Source: Sedimentitalea nanhaiensis DSM 24252 (lineage in GTDB: Bacteria > Pseudomonadota > Alphaproteobacteria > Rhodobacterales > Rhodobacteraceae). From it: 64,000 nt of DNA. The notes under the pieces were generated by a model, which made no database searches, was not told the DNA's origin, and saw nothing but the letters and a program-made list of their open reading frames with translations. Made by a program: the position numbers and the translations under genes. The stretch spans positions 1,975,597 through 2,039,596 of the forward strand of contig NZ_KI421509.1 in NCBI RefSeq assembly GCF_000473225.1, written 5' to 3'. Shown in pieces: positions 1 through 7,568 of the stretch; the stretch's first letter is position 1; each line of letters opens with the position of its first letter.

Positions 1-969
1 GATCTGGTCTGCATCCCAACGGGCCGACCCCAAGGCTCCAAAAAACTGTCGCCCTGCGCGAATTTTCATGATCTGCCACCGTTCGCGCAATATTGGCAGA
101 TACTGCGAAAAATAGCGGAAAGCAGCAGGGACCAACTGAAATTCCGCTGCGCCGCTACGCGCGACGGTATAGCCCCCGTCCCTTCGGGGCCGAATCGAGA
201 CCCGATCCGATCCAATCGCTCCGGTGCTGGAGAGGGTCGCCGGGCTCGTCCGCAAGACCGACGACTTGATGGCCAATTGGGGAAAGGCAATTCCGATGTT
301 TTCAAGGAACCCGCGCGACCAGACGCCGCCCGCCAGAACCACATTCGCACTGTCAATCCGGCCAAGTTCGGTGACGACACCGCTGACCCGCCCGGCGCTG
401 ACGTCAACTGTGCGCACTGCGCAGTTTTCAACGATGCGCACACCCTGCGCCTCGGCATGACGTGCCAACGCGGGCACGGCGAGTCCGGGCTCGGCCACCG
501 CATCCGACGCGGTATGCAATGCGCCCAGGAACCGCTGATCGTTCCGACCCAGAAACCTGTCGGTTTCGTTTTCCGTCAAAAGAGTCGAATCGAGTCCGAA
601 ATGCGCGTTCTGCTCCAGCCAGTCGACGTGTCTTTTCAATTCGGCGCTTGAACGGGCAAGATAGGTTGCCCCGCATTTGCGATAGCCGATGTCCTCGCTG
701 ATCTCGGCGGCGAGTTGCTCCCACAAACGCGCGCTTTCAATCATCAAAGGCAGTTCGCGATGGTCGCGGCCCATCTTGCGAATCCAGCCCCAGTTTCGCG
801 ACGACTGTTCGCCCGCGATCCGCCCCTTTTCGCACAGCACCACCGAAACTCCACGCTGTGCCAGAAACATCGCGGTTGCAACGCCTGCCACACCGCCACC
901 AATCACAACCACATCGGCAGTTTTTGGCAAGCGCCCTGCGCTATCTGGTCTTGATGATGCCACGTTCAA
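1..969 (-). CDS. FAD-dependent oxidoreductase, D-amino-acid-dehydrogenase-like (partial, C terminus beyond window)
   Basis: The reading frame is open on the minus strand from about position 999 to the window edge, so the C terminus is missing. Near the N terminus it has the dinucleotide-binding pattern VVVIGGGVAG, followed by LAQRG and then GEQSSRNWGW and GRDHRELP. These are typical of DAO-superfamily flavoproteins that oxidise amino acids or opine-like amines and pass electrons to the respiratory chain. A later LAGGVWSRGF stretch also fits this fold. The start is uncertain: a TTG at 969 has GGGAG about 7 bases upstream, while ATG codons at 999 and 993 have no clear ribosome site. It is divergent from a LysR regulator that probably controls it. 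The substrate cannot be told from sequence; D-amino acids or an opine-type compound are guesses. Confidence 0.85.
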   Translation of the reverse strand, partial: MNVASSRPDSAGRLPKTADVVVIGGGVAGVATAMFLAQRGVSVVLCEKGRIAGEQSSRNWGWIRKMGRDHRELPLMIESARLWEQLAAEISEDIGYRKCGATYLARSSAELKRHVDWLEQNAHFGLDSTLLTENETDRFLGRNDQRFLGALHTASDAVAEPGLAVPALARHAEAQGVRIVENCAVRTVDVSAGRVSGVVTELGRIDSANVVLAGGVWSRGFLENIGIAFPQLAIKSSVLRTSPATLSSTGAIGSDRVSIRPRRDGGYTVARSGAAEFQLVPAAFRYFSQYLPILRERWQIMKIRAGRQFFGALGSARWDADQI

Positions 970-1032
970 AATTTCACTCCCGCGATGCCGCATTTGCATT
1001 GAAGAAACGAAGCGCCTATAAGTCAAATAGAT

Positions 1033-1056
1033 GTTTGTTTAACCACTATAACAAAC
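1033..1056. promoter_or_regulatory. Inverted repeat, candidate LysR operator
   Basis: GTTTGTT (1033-1039) and AACAAAC (1050-1056) form a perfect 7-bp inverted repeat with a 10-base spacer. It also satisfies the T-N11-A pattern of LysR-type binding sites. It lies directly before the LysR start codon and between the two divergent genes. Function is inferred from position and symmetry only. Confidence 0.5.
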
Positions 1057-1060
1057 CATT

Positions 1061-1963
1061 ATGGTGAACATGCTCAGTCAACGTGCCCTGGAAGCCTTTC
1101 GAGAAGTGATGCGCTGTGGCACCGTCTCGGGTGCGGCAGAGGAAATGCGGGTATCGCAACCCGCCATCAGCCGGCAAATTCGCGATCTGGAAGAGCGTCT
1201 CGATCTGCGCCTTTTCACACGCCATGGCGGTCGCATTACCGCAACGCCCGAAGCCCATGAATTCTGGACGGAAGTCGAACGCAACCTGGTCGGATTGAAA
1301 CAGATCGAGCGCGCGGCCGAACAGATCAAACGCGGCCAGCGCGCCACGATGACCATAGCGGCGGCACCGGTGTTCGCGCTTACAGTCCTGCCGGAAGCGG
1401 TCGCACAGCTTCATCAGCAACAGCCGCGCTTGACGACAAGTTTCATGTCAATGACGACGCTGCCGGTGGTTCGTCAGGTTGCGCTGGGACAGTGCCAGAT
1501 CGGATTTGGCATGCAAACGCACCACAAATTTGAAATAGACCTGATCAGCGCCGGGGCCTTTCCCTATCGGTTTATTGCCACCGCCGACCATCCCCTGGCG
1601 GACAAGGAAACGATCCGGGTCGAGGACCTCGCGGGGCAGGATTTTGTGGGATTTGAAGATTCCACTCAGACCGGGCGGAACCTGGACCGGTTGTTTGCCG
1701 GAATGGAAAACCCGCCGTTGGTGCGATTTCGCAGCTATCTTTCTCACATCGTGTCCGTGATGGCGCTGCGCGGGCTTGGCATTGCTCTGGTTGATCCATT
1801 TACCGCCGAAACCCATGAACAGATGGGGGGAATCTCGCGCCCTTTCCTGTCGGCAGAACGGTTCGAATATAGCATCATCAAAGCGGTCGGAGCACGGCTG
1901 AGCAGCGAGTGCGACGCCCTGCTTCAAACTTTCGAAAAGCTGACCGATCGCCACCGCAGGTGA
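1061..1963 (+). CDS. LysR-family transcriptional regulator
   Basis: This 300-residue protein has the usual LysR length. The N-terminal winged helix-turn-helix lies at roughly residues 5-64 (GTVSGAAEEMRVSQPAISRQ is the helix-turn-helix core), followed by a linker helix and a periplasmic-binding-like effector domain from about residue 92 to 290. The N-terminal half resembles the opine-catabolism regulators OccR and NocR. It is divergent from the FAD oxidoreductase and most likely controls that gene in response to its substrate. The start could be the ATG at 1061 or the one at 1070; the second gives the more family-like beginning MLSQRALEAF. The ligand is unknown. Confidence 0.92.
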   Translation: MVNMLSQRALEAFREVMRCGTVSGAAEEMRVSQPAISRQIRDLEERLDLRLFTRHGGRITATPEAHEFWTEVERNLVGLKQIERAAEQIKRGQRATMTIAAAPVFALTVLPEAVAQLHQQQPRLTTSFMSMTTLPVVRQVALGQCQIGFGMQTHHKFEIDLISAGAFPYRFIATADHPLADKETIRVEDLAGQDFVGFEDSTQTGRNLDRLFAGMENPPLVRFRSYLSHIVSVMALRGLGIALVDPFTAETHEQMGGISRPFLSAERFEYSIIKAVGARLSSECDALLQTFEKLTDRHRR

Positions 1964-2333
1964 CCTGCCCCAGAGGACCATATTCCTATCCTGTTGAAAA
2001 CCCGTTCTCGATCGGCCTGCAAATCGCGGAGTCAATTTCCGTGTTGAACAGAAGGATGAGTGATGATGGGGCCATCGCGGCAACCCGGCCATCATCTGTG
2101 CGAAATGCCCTTTTGGCACCATCGCTTGCAGCGGTTGTACAGCGTCTTGCGGAGCCCTGCCCCAAGTCCCACGGCAAACCGCGCGTCGACGACCGGAGGA
2201 TTTCGAGTGGCATTATACTCGGCAACCGCAACGGGTTACGGCGGCGCGACGCACCAGCCACACATGCCATTGCCAAGTTCGCCCCTGTGCCGCGCGGCAG
2301 ACGTACCGATTGCCATCCGCGTTGCCCGCAACA
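1964..2333. other. Intergenic region without a recognised gene
   Basis: About 370 bases lie between the LysR gene and the convergent peptidase gene. Small open frames exist on both strands, but none shows a recognisable domain, a signal peptide or a good ribosome site. I see no strong hairpin terminator here. Confidence 0.5.
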
Positions 2334-3176
2334 TCACAGCATCCCCTGGGCCAGCCATTCATCCAACTGGCGGCGGCTGATTTCGAAATGCATGCTGTCC
2401 TCGCGGCGGAAGCCCGCGCCCCAGACCCAGCCCTCCTCGCGGAAGAAATCGGCCAGGATGGTCAGGCCAAGCTGGGTCTTGCCATCGGTGAAATTGTCCA
2501 GATGCCCGTCGATGTTCAGGTCCAGCGCCAGACCATAGCTGTGGGTGGACAGGCTGTTGGCCGTGCCACGGATCCGGCGAACACAGAGTGATCCCGAGGT
2601 ATTGATACGCGCATAGAGATCCGGGTCGGCACGACGCACGTTTTCGAACACCCGGCGCAGGCTTTCGGCGGCAGGGCGCAGCATGTTCACCCGGATCGGA
2701 CCGACATCTTCCAGCACCAGCTTGCTGGACAGGGTCTGGTTGGTCATCGGTTCGCAATCGTCGCTGAGCGTCTCGCGTGGGCGGCCCAGTTTTTCTTCCA
2801 GGTAGCTTGGCCGCGCAACCTGCAAACCGCGATTGACTTCGGTGCGGTTCGCGATCAGCACAACCTGAGCATAGGCGTCGATGATATCATTTGGTCCGCT
2901 ATTGCGAAAAATCGCGTCTTCGTCGTCGGGGTTTGTTGGTACCATCGCAGTCCGCCCCCGCCCCGCGGCAACCTGAGCCAGCTCGCTTTCCATCGACTTG
3001 AGCCGGTCTTGCAGATCCTCTACCTGCTGGCGCAGCATCTCGATCTCGATCCGGGCACCGGAATCCACCGCCGAGCCCTGAAAATCTTCTTCGGACAGGA
3101 AATAAGTCAGCCCAACCCAGATAGCCGGCGCCAACACCACGGCCACCGCGATCAGAATTGCAGGAAGTAAACGCAT
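2334..3176 (-). CDS. Membrane-anchored M15/VanY-type peptidoglycan peptidase (extensin-like fold)
   Basis: This 280-residue protein has one N-terminal membrane segment (about residues 4-26) and then a charged coiled coil (about 42-70). The C-terminal domain has the zinc peptidase pattern: H212 in STHSYG, D219 in ALDLN, and H263 in MHFE. This is the metal-binding triad of M15 D-Ala-D-Ala carboxypeptidases and endopeptidases, so the enzyme probably cuts peptidoglycan peptides from the periplasmic side. The start at 3176 was chosen because AATGGAGGACCG places GGAGG in ideal position; a longer frame to 3290 exists but lacks this. It is divergent from the OmpA-kinase pair next to the T6SS, so a role in opening the wall for T6SS assembly is possible but unproven. 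Confidence 0.82.
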   Translation of the reverse strand: MRLLPAILIAVAVVLAPAIWVGLTYFLSEEDFQGSAVDSGARIEIEMLRQQVEDLQDRLKSMESELAQVAAGRGRTAMVPTNPDDEDAIFRNSGPNDIIDAYAQVVLIANRTEVNRGLQVARPSYLEEKLGRPRETLSDDCEPMTNQTLSSKLVLEDVGPIRVNMLRPAAESLRRVFENVRRADPDLYARINTSGSLCVRRIRGTANSLSTHSYGLALDLNIDGHLDNFTDGKTQLGLTILADFFREEGWVWGAGFRREDSMHFEISRRQLDEWLAQGML

Positions 3177-3365
3177 CGGTCCTCCATTGACACAAGAGCA
3201 ATTCAGCCCGGTTGGCCCACGTGAGTAAAGGCCTTTCTGCCCCAAACCCCAGAAGAAAGTGAAAAAAATCAAGCGGATTGTGATCTGCAAAAATGTTGTG
3301 GCGCGTCAAGCCGTGGTATAGGCTTGGTCAGCAACATCATTCAAAATGACAGCAAAGGACGTAGA

Positions 3366-3938
3366 ATGGTTCGTCTCTCCAAATTTTTCGCCATCTCTGT
3401 GGTTGCCGGTCTTGGCCTTGCTGCTCCATCTGTTCTGCTGGCGCAGGACGTATCGACGATGTCCGCAGAAGAAATCGCAGACGCGTTCAAGAAGCAAAAG
3501 ACACGCGGTCTGGTGATCGTGCCCGCGACCCAGGATGCCACCAGCGGCAACGCCACCAGCGTTATCCCGGCGGCAGCCAAGGAATACACCGCCGTCGACC
3601 GCGAGGATCAGGTCAACATCCAGATTTCGTTCGATTTTGACAGCGCCGCGCTGCGGGAGGACCAGAAGGTGAAACTGGCCACCCTTTGCGAAGTGATGAA
3701 ATCGGTAGATGTCTCGGTGTTCCAGATCGTCGGGCACACCGACAGTTCCGGCAGCGCGGCCTATAACGAACGCTTGTCGCTGTTGCGCGCCCAGGAGGTC
3801 AAGCATCACCTGGTCAGCGATTGCGGTATCCCCGACAATCGGCTGGAGGCGATCGGCATGGGCGAAAGCGCGCCCTATGACGAGACCAACCCGCGCGCCG
3901 ACACCAACCGCCGTGTCGAATTCCAGGCATTGGGATAA
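3366..3938 (+). CDS. OmpA-family peptidoglycan-binding protein
   Basis: This 190-residue protein begins with a signal peptide (MVRLSKFFAISVV..., predicted cleavage after SVLLAQ). The mature part ends in an OmpA C-terminal domain (about residues 80-190) with the peptidoglycan-binding signatures ISFDFDSAAL, VGHTDSSGSAAYN, LSLLRAQEV, and TNRRVEF. It should be periplasmic or attached to the outer membrane and bind diaminopimelate peptidoglycan. The start at 3366 is preceded by AAGGACG; a frame extending to 3324 lacks a ribosome site. It sits 49 bases upstream of the kinase gene on the same strand and is probably co-transcribed with it. Confidence 0.88.
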   Translation: MVRLSKFFAISVVAGLGLAAPSVLLAQDVSTMSAEEIADAFKKQKTRGLVIVPATQDATSGNATSVIPAAAKEYTAVDREDQVNIQISFDFDSAALREDQKVKLATLCEVMKSVDVSVFQIVGHTDSSGSAAYNERLSLLRAQEVKHHLVSDCGIPDNRLEAIGMGESAPYDETNPRADTNRRVEFQALG

Positions 3939-3987
3939 GATCGCTGCGCGGCAACGATACAGCTGACGTCAACAAGGGGCGCGTGGC

Positions 3988-6153
3988 ATGATTGTGTCGC
4001 GTCCCAGTGATGCGTTTCAGCCCGGCGAATTGCTGAACAACACCTACCGGATCGAGGAACTGCTGGGTCGCGGCGGAACTTCGGATGTGTACAAGGCCCG
4101 CAGCGAGATTTCGGGGCGGCTGGTGGCGCTCAAAGTGCTGAAATCCGAATTTTCAGGCAATGACGACTACCTGGTGCTGTTGACCCGCGAAGAGGAAATT
4201 CGCGAAGTCCGACACGACGCTGTGGTCCGATATTCGGAAAATCACCGCACGCAGGATGGGCATGTCTATCTGTTGATGGACTATGTCGAAGGTCCCGGCC
4301 TCGACCGTAAGCTGAAACAGGGACCAATGTCAGCCGAAGATCTGCTGGTCGTCTGCCGCCGCGTCGCCGAAGGTCTGGAGGCGGCGCATCGCCGCAACAT
4401 CGTGCACCGCGACCTGAGTCCAGACAACATCATCCTGCGGGGCGGCGACCCGGCACAGGCCGTGATCATCGATTTCGGCATCGCCAAGGATACCAACCCG
4501 GGCGCGCAGACTATTGTCGGCAACGAATTCGCCGGAAAATATGCCTATGCCGCGCCGGAACAACTGAATGGGCAAACCGATGCGCGGTCGGACATCTATT
4601 CGCTGGGTGCGCTGCTCTTGGCCAACTATCGCGGCGCGGCACCCGAGATCGGGAAAAACCCGATGGAAGTGGTCAGGAAAAAGGGCGAGCCGCTGGATAC
4701 CGACGGTGTGCCCGAGCCGCTGAAGACCCTGATTGAGCGGATGACCGACCCGGTTCCAGCCAAGCGGTTTCAAAGCGCGGCCGACGTTCTGGAATACCTG
4801 CGCGCGCCCGATCAGACCGGCGACACAGTCGAGGACGACCCGGATGCCACCGTCATCGTGCCACCGCCGCGCAAGGTTGAGCCATCAGAACCGCCCGCAG
4901 CCGCCCCTGCGCGATCCATCTCTCCTGCTCCGAAGCGCAAGTCGCGCGGCGGCGTGATGGCAATGCTGGCAGCACTGGTTCTGGTTCTGGGCGGGATCGG
5001 GGGCTATGTCTTTGGTGCCTTCGACGGCCTGATGGGACCGGCCTATCCCCCGGCGGATCCGTTTTCGCTGATCGTTGAAAAACCCGGCACCAGCCCCGCC
5101 AGTGCCGTCGGTTATGTGCCGGATGATGGGATGCAGGCGGCCTTGGATCGGATGATGGCCGGACTGTCCGGCACCGCCGAACTGACTCTGGCATCAGGCG
5201 CGATCGAAGACGATTGGAGCACAGACGTGCTGACCGTGCTGGATCATCTCGAGCCGTTGGACAAATGGCGCGTGGTGATGAACGGCGACAAGGCACGGGT
5301 GTCTGGGACCACCAGCGATCCGGCCCTGCACGACCGCGTGATGGCGGCATTTTCCGCTGGCCTGCCCGGGGGGCTGGATGGTGAAGTGGATATCGAACTG
5401 CAGCCGGTGTTTCTAGCGACCGAAGCAGTAACCTCGGTGCTGGACGAATTGGCCGATTGCGGCGCGCTGGCCCTGCCCGGCGCAACCTCGGTGGGGTTCG
5501 GCCCGCAGAACAACGTGGTCGTGACCGGCAAGGTGGCTGAAACCGCGACCCGCATTACCCTATTCGATACCCTGCGCGATCTTGCAGGGGATCGCGATGT
5601 CGTGCTGGATGTCGAGGTTCTGAACCCGACACTCTGTCTGATCGAAAGCCATCTGCCGGACGCGCCTCCGGGCGGCATCGGAGTAGACTATATAGTCGGA
5701 GACCGGAACGCGCCGAACCCCTCGGGGCGGTTCTTTGTCGGAGAAAACCCCGTCATCGATGTGGTTCTGCCCGCCAACATGACCGACGGTTATCTGACCG
5801 TGTCGATTCTGGACGTGTCGGGAAACGTGTTTCACCTGCTGCCCAATCTGAACCGGCAGGACAATTCCATCGCGGCGCTACGTCAGGGGCGCGACGGCGA
5901 GGTCAGTGTACGAGTGGCCTATGGCCTGGATGAGGCCGCTCAGAACGGTCGGCTGGCGTTTCGTGTCGACGACAGCACGCTTGGCAAAAGCAAGGTGATC
6001 GTGCTGCATTCGGCCCAGCCACTATTTGACGGGCTGCGGCCAACATCGGAATCCGCCGTTGGCTATGCGCGTGCCTTGCAGGACAACTTCGAAGCGGATC
6101 ACAACAGTATCCTGTCGCTGGACAGCCGCCTGCTGGAAACCGCCCGGCCCTGA
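3988..6153 (+). CDS. ppkA: T6SS-associated transmembrane Ser/Thr protein kinase with DUF4384-like periplasmic domain
   Basis: This 721-residue kinase has a cytoplasmic catalytic domain (about 18-272): glycine loop GRGGTSDVY, K49 in VALKV, catalytic loop HRDLSPDN (140-147) and DFG (162-164). A proline-rich linker is followed by one membrane span (about 322-342) and a large periplasmic region (350-721). The end of that region, about 580-690, looks like DUF4384 (RFFVGENPVIDVVL, GNVFHLLPN). Genes of this type (PpkA/TagE) phosphorylate T6SS components and trigger assembly through an FHA protein; here TssL and TagH are the likely target and reader. AAGGGG lies just before the ATG. It converges with pppA, 15 bases apart. 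The linker contains DDPDATVIV, a possible FHA-binding phosphothreonine site. Confidence 0.9.
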   Translation: MIVSRPSDAFQPGELLNNTYRIEELLGRGGTSDVYKARSEISGRLVALKVLKSEFSGNDDYLVLLTREEEIREVRHDAVVRYSENHRTQDGHVYLLMDYVEGPGLDRKLKQGPMSAEDLLVVCRRVAEGLEAAHRRNIVHRDLSPDNIILRGGDPAQAVIIDFGIAKDTNPGAQTIVGNEFAGKYAYAAPEQLNGQTDARSDIYSLGALLLANYRGAAPEIGKNPMEVVRKKGEPLDTDGVPEPLKTLIERMTDPVPAKRFQSAADVLEYLRAPDQTGDTVEDDPDATVIVPPPRKVEPSEPPAAAPARSISPAPKRKSRGGVMAMLAALVLVLGGIGGYVFGAFDGLMGPAYPPADPFSLIVEKPGTSPASAVGYVPDDGMQAALDRMMAGLSGTAELTLASGAIEDDWSTDVLTVLDHLEPLDKWRVVMNGDKARVSGTTSDPALHDRVMAAFSAGLPGGLDGEVDIELQPVFLATEAVTSVLDELADCGALALPGATSVGFGPQNNVVVTGKVAETATRITLFDTLRDLAGDRDVVLDVEVLNPTLCLIESHLPDAPPGGIGVDYIVGDRNAPNPSGRFFVGENPVIDVVLPANMTDGYLTVSILDVSGNVFHLLPNLNRQDNSIAALRQGRDGEVSVRVAYGLDEAAQNGRLAFRVDDSTLGKSKVIVLHSAQPLFDGLRPTSESAVGYARALQDNFEADHNSILSLDSRLLETARP

Positions 6154-6168
6154 TTGGGCCGCATTTGG

Positions 6169-6891
6169 TCAGGCGACATCAAGCACAATGACGGTGATAT
6201 TGTCGGCACCACCGCCATCCAACGCGATCTGGATCAGCCGCTCCGAGACGGTTTCAATCGGGAGCCGGGACAAAACATCCTGCAACATTGCAAAGGTGGC
6301 ATATTTGGTCAGCCCGTCCGAACACAGCAGGAATCGATCTCCAGGCTGAACCTCGCCGCGCACCTTGTCCAGATGCAGTTCGTCGCCCACCCCGACCGCA
6401 CGGGTGATAGCGTTGGATTGGGGGTGTTGCTCGGCCTCATCCCAGCTCATTTGCCCGGCGATCACCAGTTCGGCCACTGCCGAGTGATCGGTGGTCAACA
6501 TCTCGATCCGCCCGCCACGCAGCCGGTAGATCCGGCTGTCCCCGGCCCAGAGCCCGACAAAATATCCGTTGGACAGCATCAACGCCACCACGGTCGCACC
6601 GATAATTCCGCGCCCGCGATCCTCTGCCTCTTGCAGGATGATCTGGTGGGCAGATTGGATCGCATTGCGCAACGCGTGCATCCGCTCTGTCGGGTCCAGG
6701 CCGGGCGGTATCATTGCTATACTGTCCGCGATCAGCCGACTGGCGTAATCACCGGCGTCATGCCCGCCCATCCCGTCGGACACCACCCAGATGTCAAGAT
6801 CGGGCAGGGCCAGCACAGCGTCCTCGTTGATTTTGCGCTTTAGGCCGATATGGGATTTGGCATTGTATCGGATGTCGCGGCCATCGGTCAT
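6169..6891 (-). CDS. pppA: PP2C-family Ser/Thr phosphatase of the T6SS
   Basis: This 240-residue single-domain phosphatase carries the PP2C metal-binding motifs: KRKINEDA near residue 20, VVSDGMGGHDAGDYAS at 36-51, GDSRIYRLRGG, a central SDGLTKY segment, and ADNITVIVLDVA at the end. PppA removes the phosphate placed by PpkA and so turns T6SS assembly off. The gene overlaps tagF by four bases (ATGA), so the two are probably translationally coupled, as in other T6SS clusters. It is the last gene of the long minus-strand operon. Cytoplasmic; no membrane segment. Confidence 0.92.
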   Translation of the reverse strand: MTDGRDIRYNAKSHIGLKRKINEDAVLALPDLDIWVVSDGMGGHDAGDYASRLIADSIAMIPPGLDPTERMHALRNAIQSAHQIILQEAEDRGRGIIGATVVALMLSNGYFVGLWAGDSRIYRLRGGRIEMLTTDHSAVAELVIAGQMSWDEAEQHPQSNAITRAVGVGDELHLDKVRGEVQPGDRFLLCSDGLTKYATFAMLQDVLSRLPIETVSERLIQIALDGGGADNITVIVLDVA

Positions 6892-7568
6892 AGAGGCTGG
6901 TCCTTATGCCAGATCGGGGCGTCGAGATCAAACAGCGCCTGCATGTTTGCACTTTCGGGCAAACCATCACAGACCAGCAGACGATGGGTCCCCTCGACCA
7001 CCGCACTCCAGATGCTGGGCTGACGGCAGCGATCGGCCAACAGACCCGCCGCCAGCGGTGGCAGCAGCCCGCCGGTCGCGCCGGACATGACCAGACCCGA
7101 TCCCACGGTGGCAAGATGCGCGCAGTTGCGCGAGTGCGGCGGACAGATCGCCGTCAGCCGGTCCGTCAGATGGTCGCGCGTCATACCGTCCTCCAGCGTG
7201 TCCAGCGCCAGGTCTTCGAGCTGTTCAAAAAGAGGCTCTTCGCTGAAATGATCCAGTTGCGATGGCCCCGGCGTCGTCACCGCCGCCATCAAAGTCAGCG
7301 GAAACCGGCGACCGACCCGATCGACCGACGGCATCGCCACGCCCATCACCTTGTGCGTTCCGGCCAGTCCGGCGGATAAGCTGAACCGCCAAATTGGCGC
7401 AGACATGTAATGCGCGTCCCAATCGGCACCTAGGGCCGATTGCCCCATCAGCATGGCGCGCTGGATCCAGCCATCCCAGACAGAAACAAACCCCGGCGGC
7501 GGGTTCACCCGAAAGAAATCTCCGACTGACGGCATCTTGCCGAATGCACCGAACCCTGCCGTCATCAC
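6888..7568 (-). CDS. tagF: T6SS-associated protein TagF (ImpM family)
   Basis: This 226-residue protein begins GFGAFGKMPSVGDFF, the signature opening of ImpM/TagF proteins, and includes VDRVGRRFPLTL, typical of the family. TagF is a post-translational repressor of T6SS assembly in Pseudomonas, and in Agrobacterium it occurs fused to PppA; here the two remain separate genes overlapping by four bases. It also overlaps the end of tssM by four bases. Two consecutive ATG codons at the start make the first residue ambiguous. Confidence 0.92.
   Translation of the reverse strand: MMTAGFGAFGKMPSVGDFFRVNPPPGFVSVWDGWIQRAMLMGQSALGADWDAHYMSAPIWRFSLSAGLAGTHKVMGVAMPSVDRVGRRFPLTLMAAVTTPGPSQLDHFSEEPLFEQLEDLALDTLEDGMTRDHLTDRLTAICPPHSRNCAHLATVGSGLVMSGATGGLLPPLAAGLLADRCRQPSIWSAVVEGTHRLLVCDGLPESANMQALFDLDAPIWHKDQPL

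Noticed and set aside
1986-2276. Minus-strand 96-codon frame in the gap after the LysR gene
   Set aside because: No ribosome site, no family resemblance, unusual composition.
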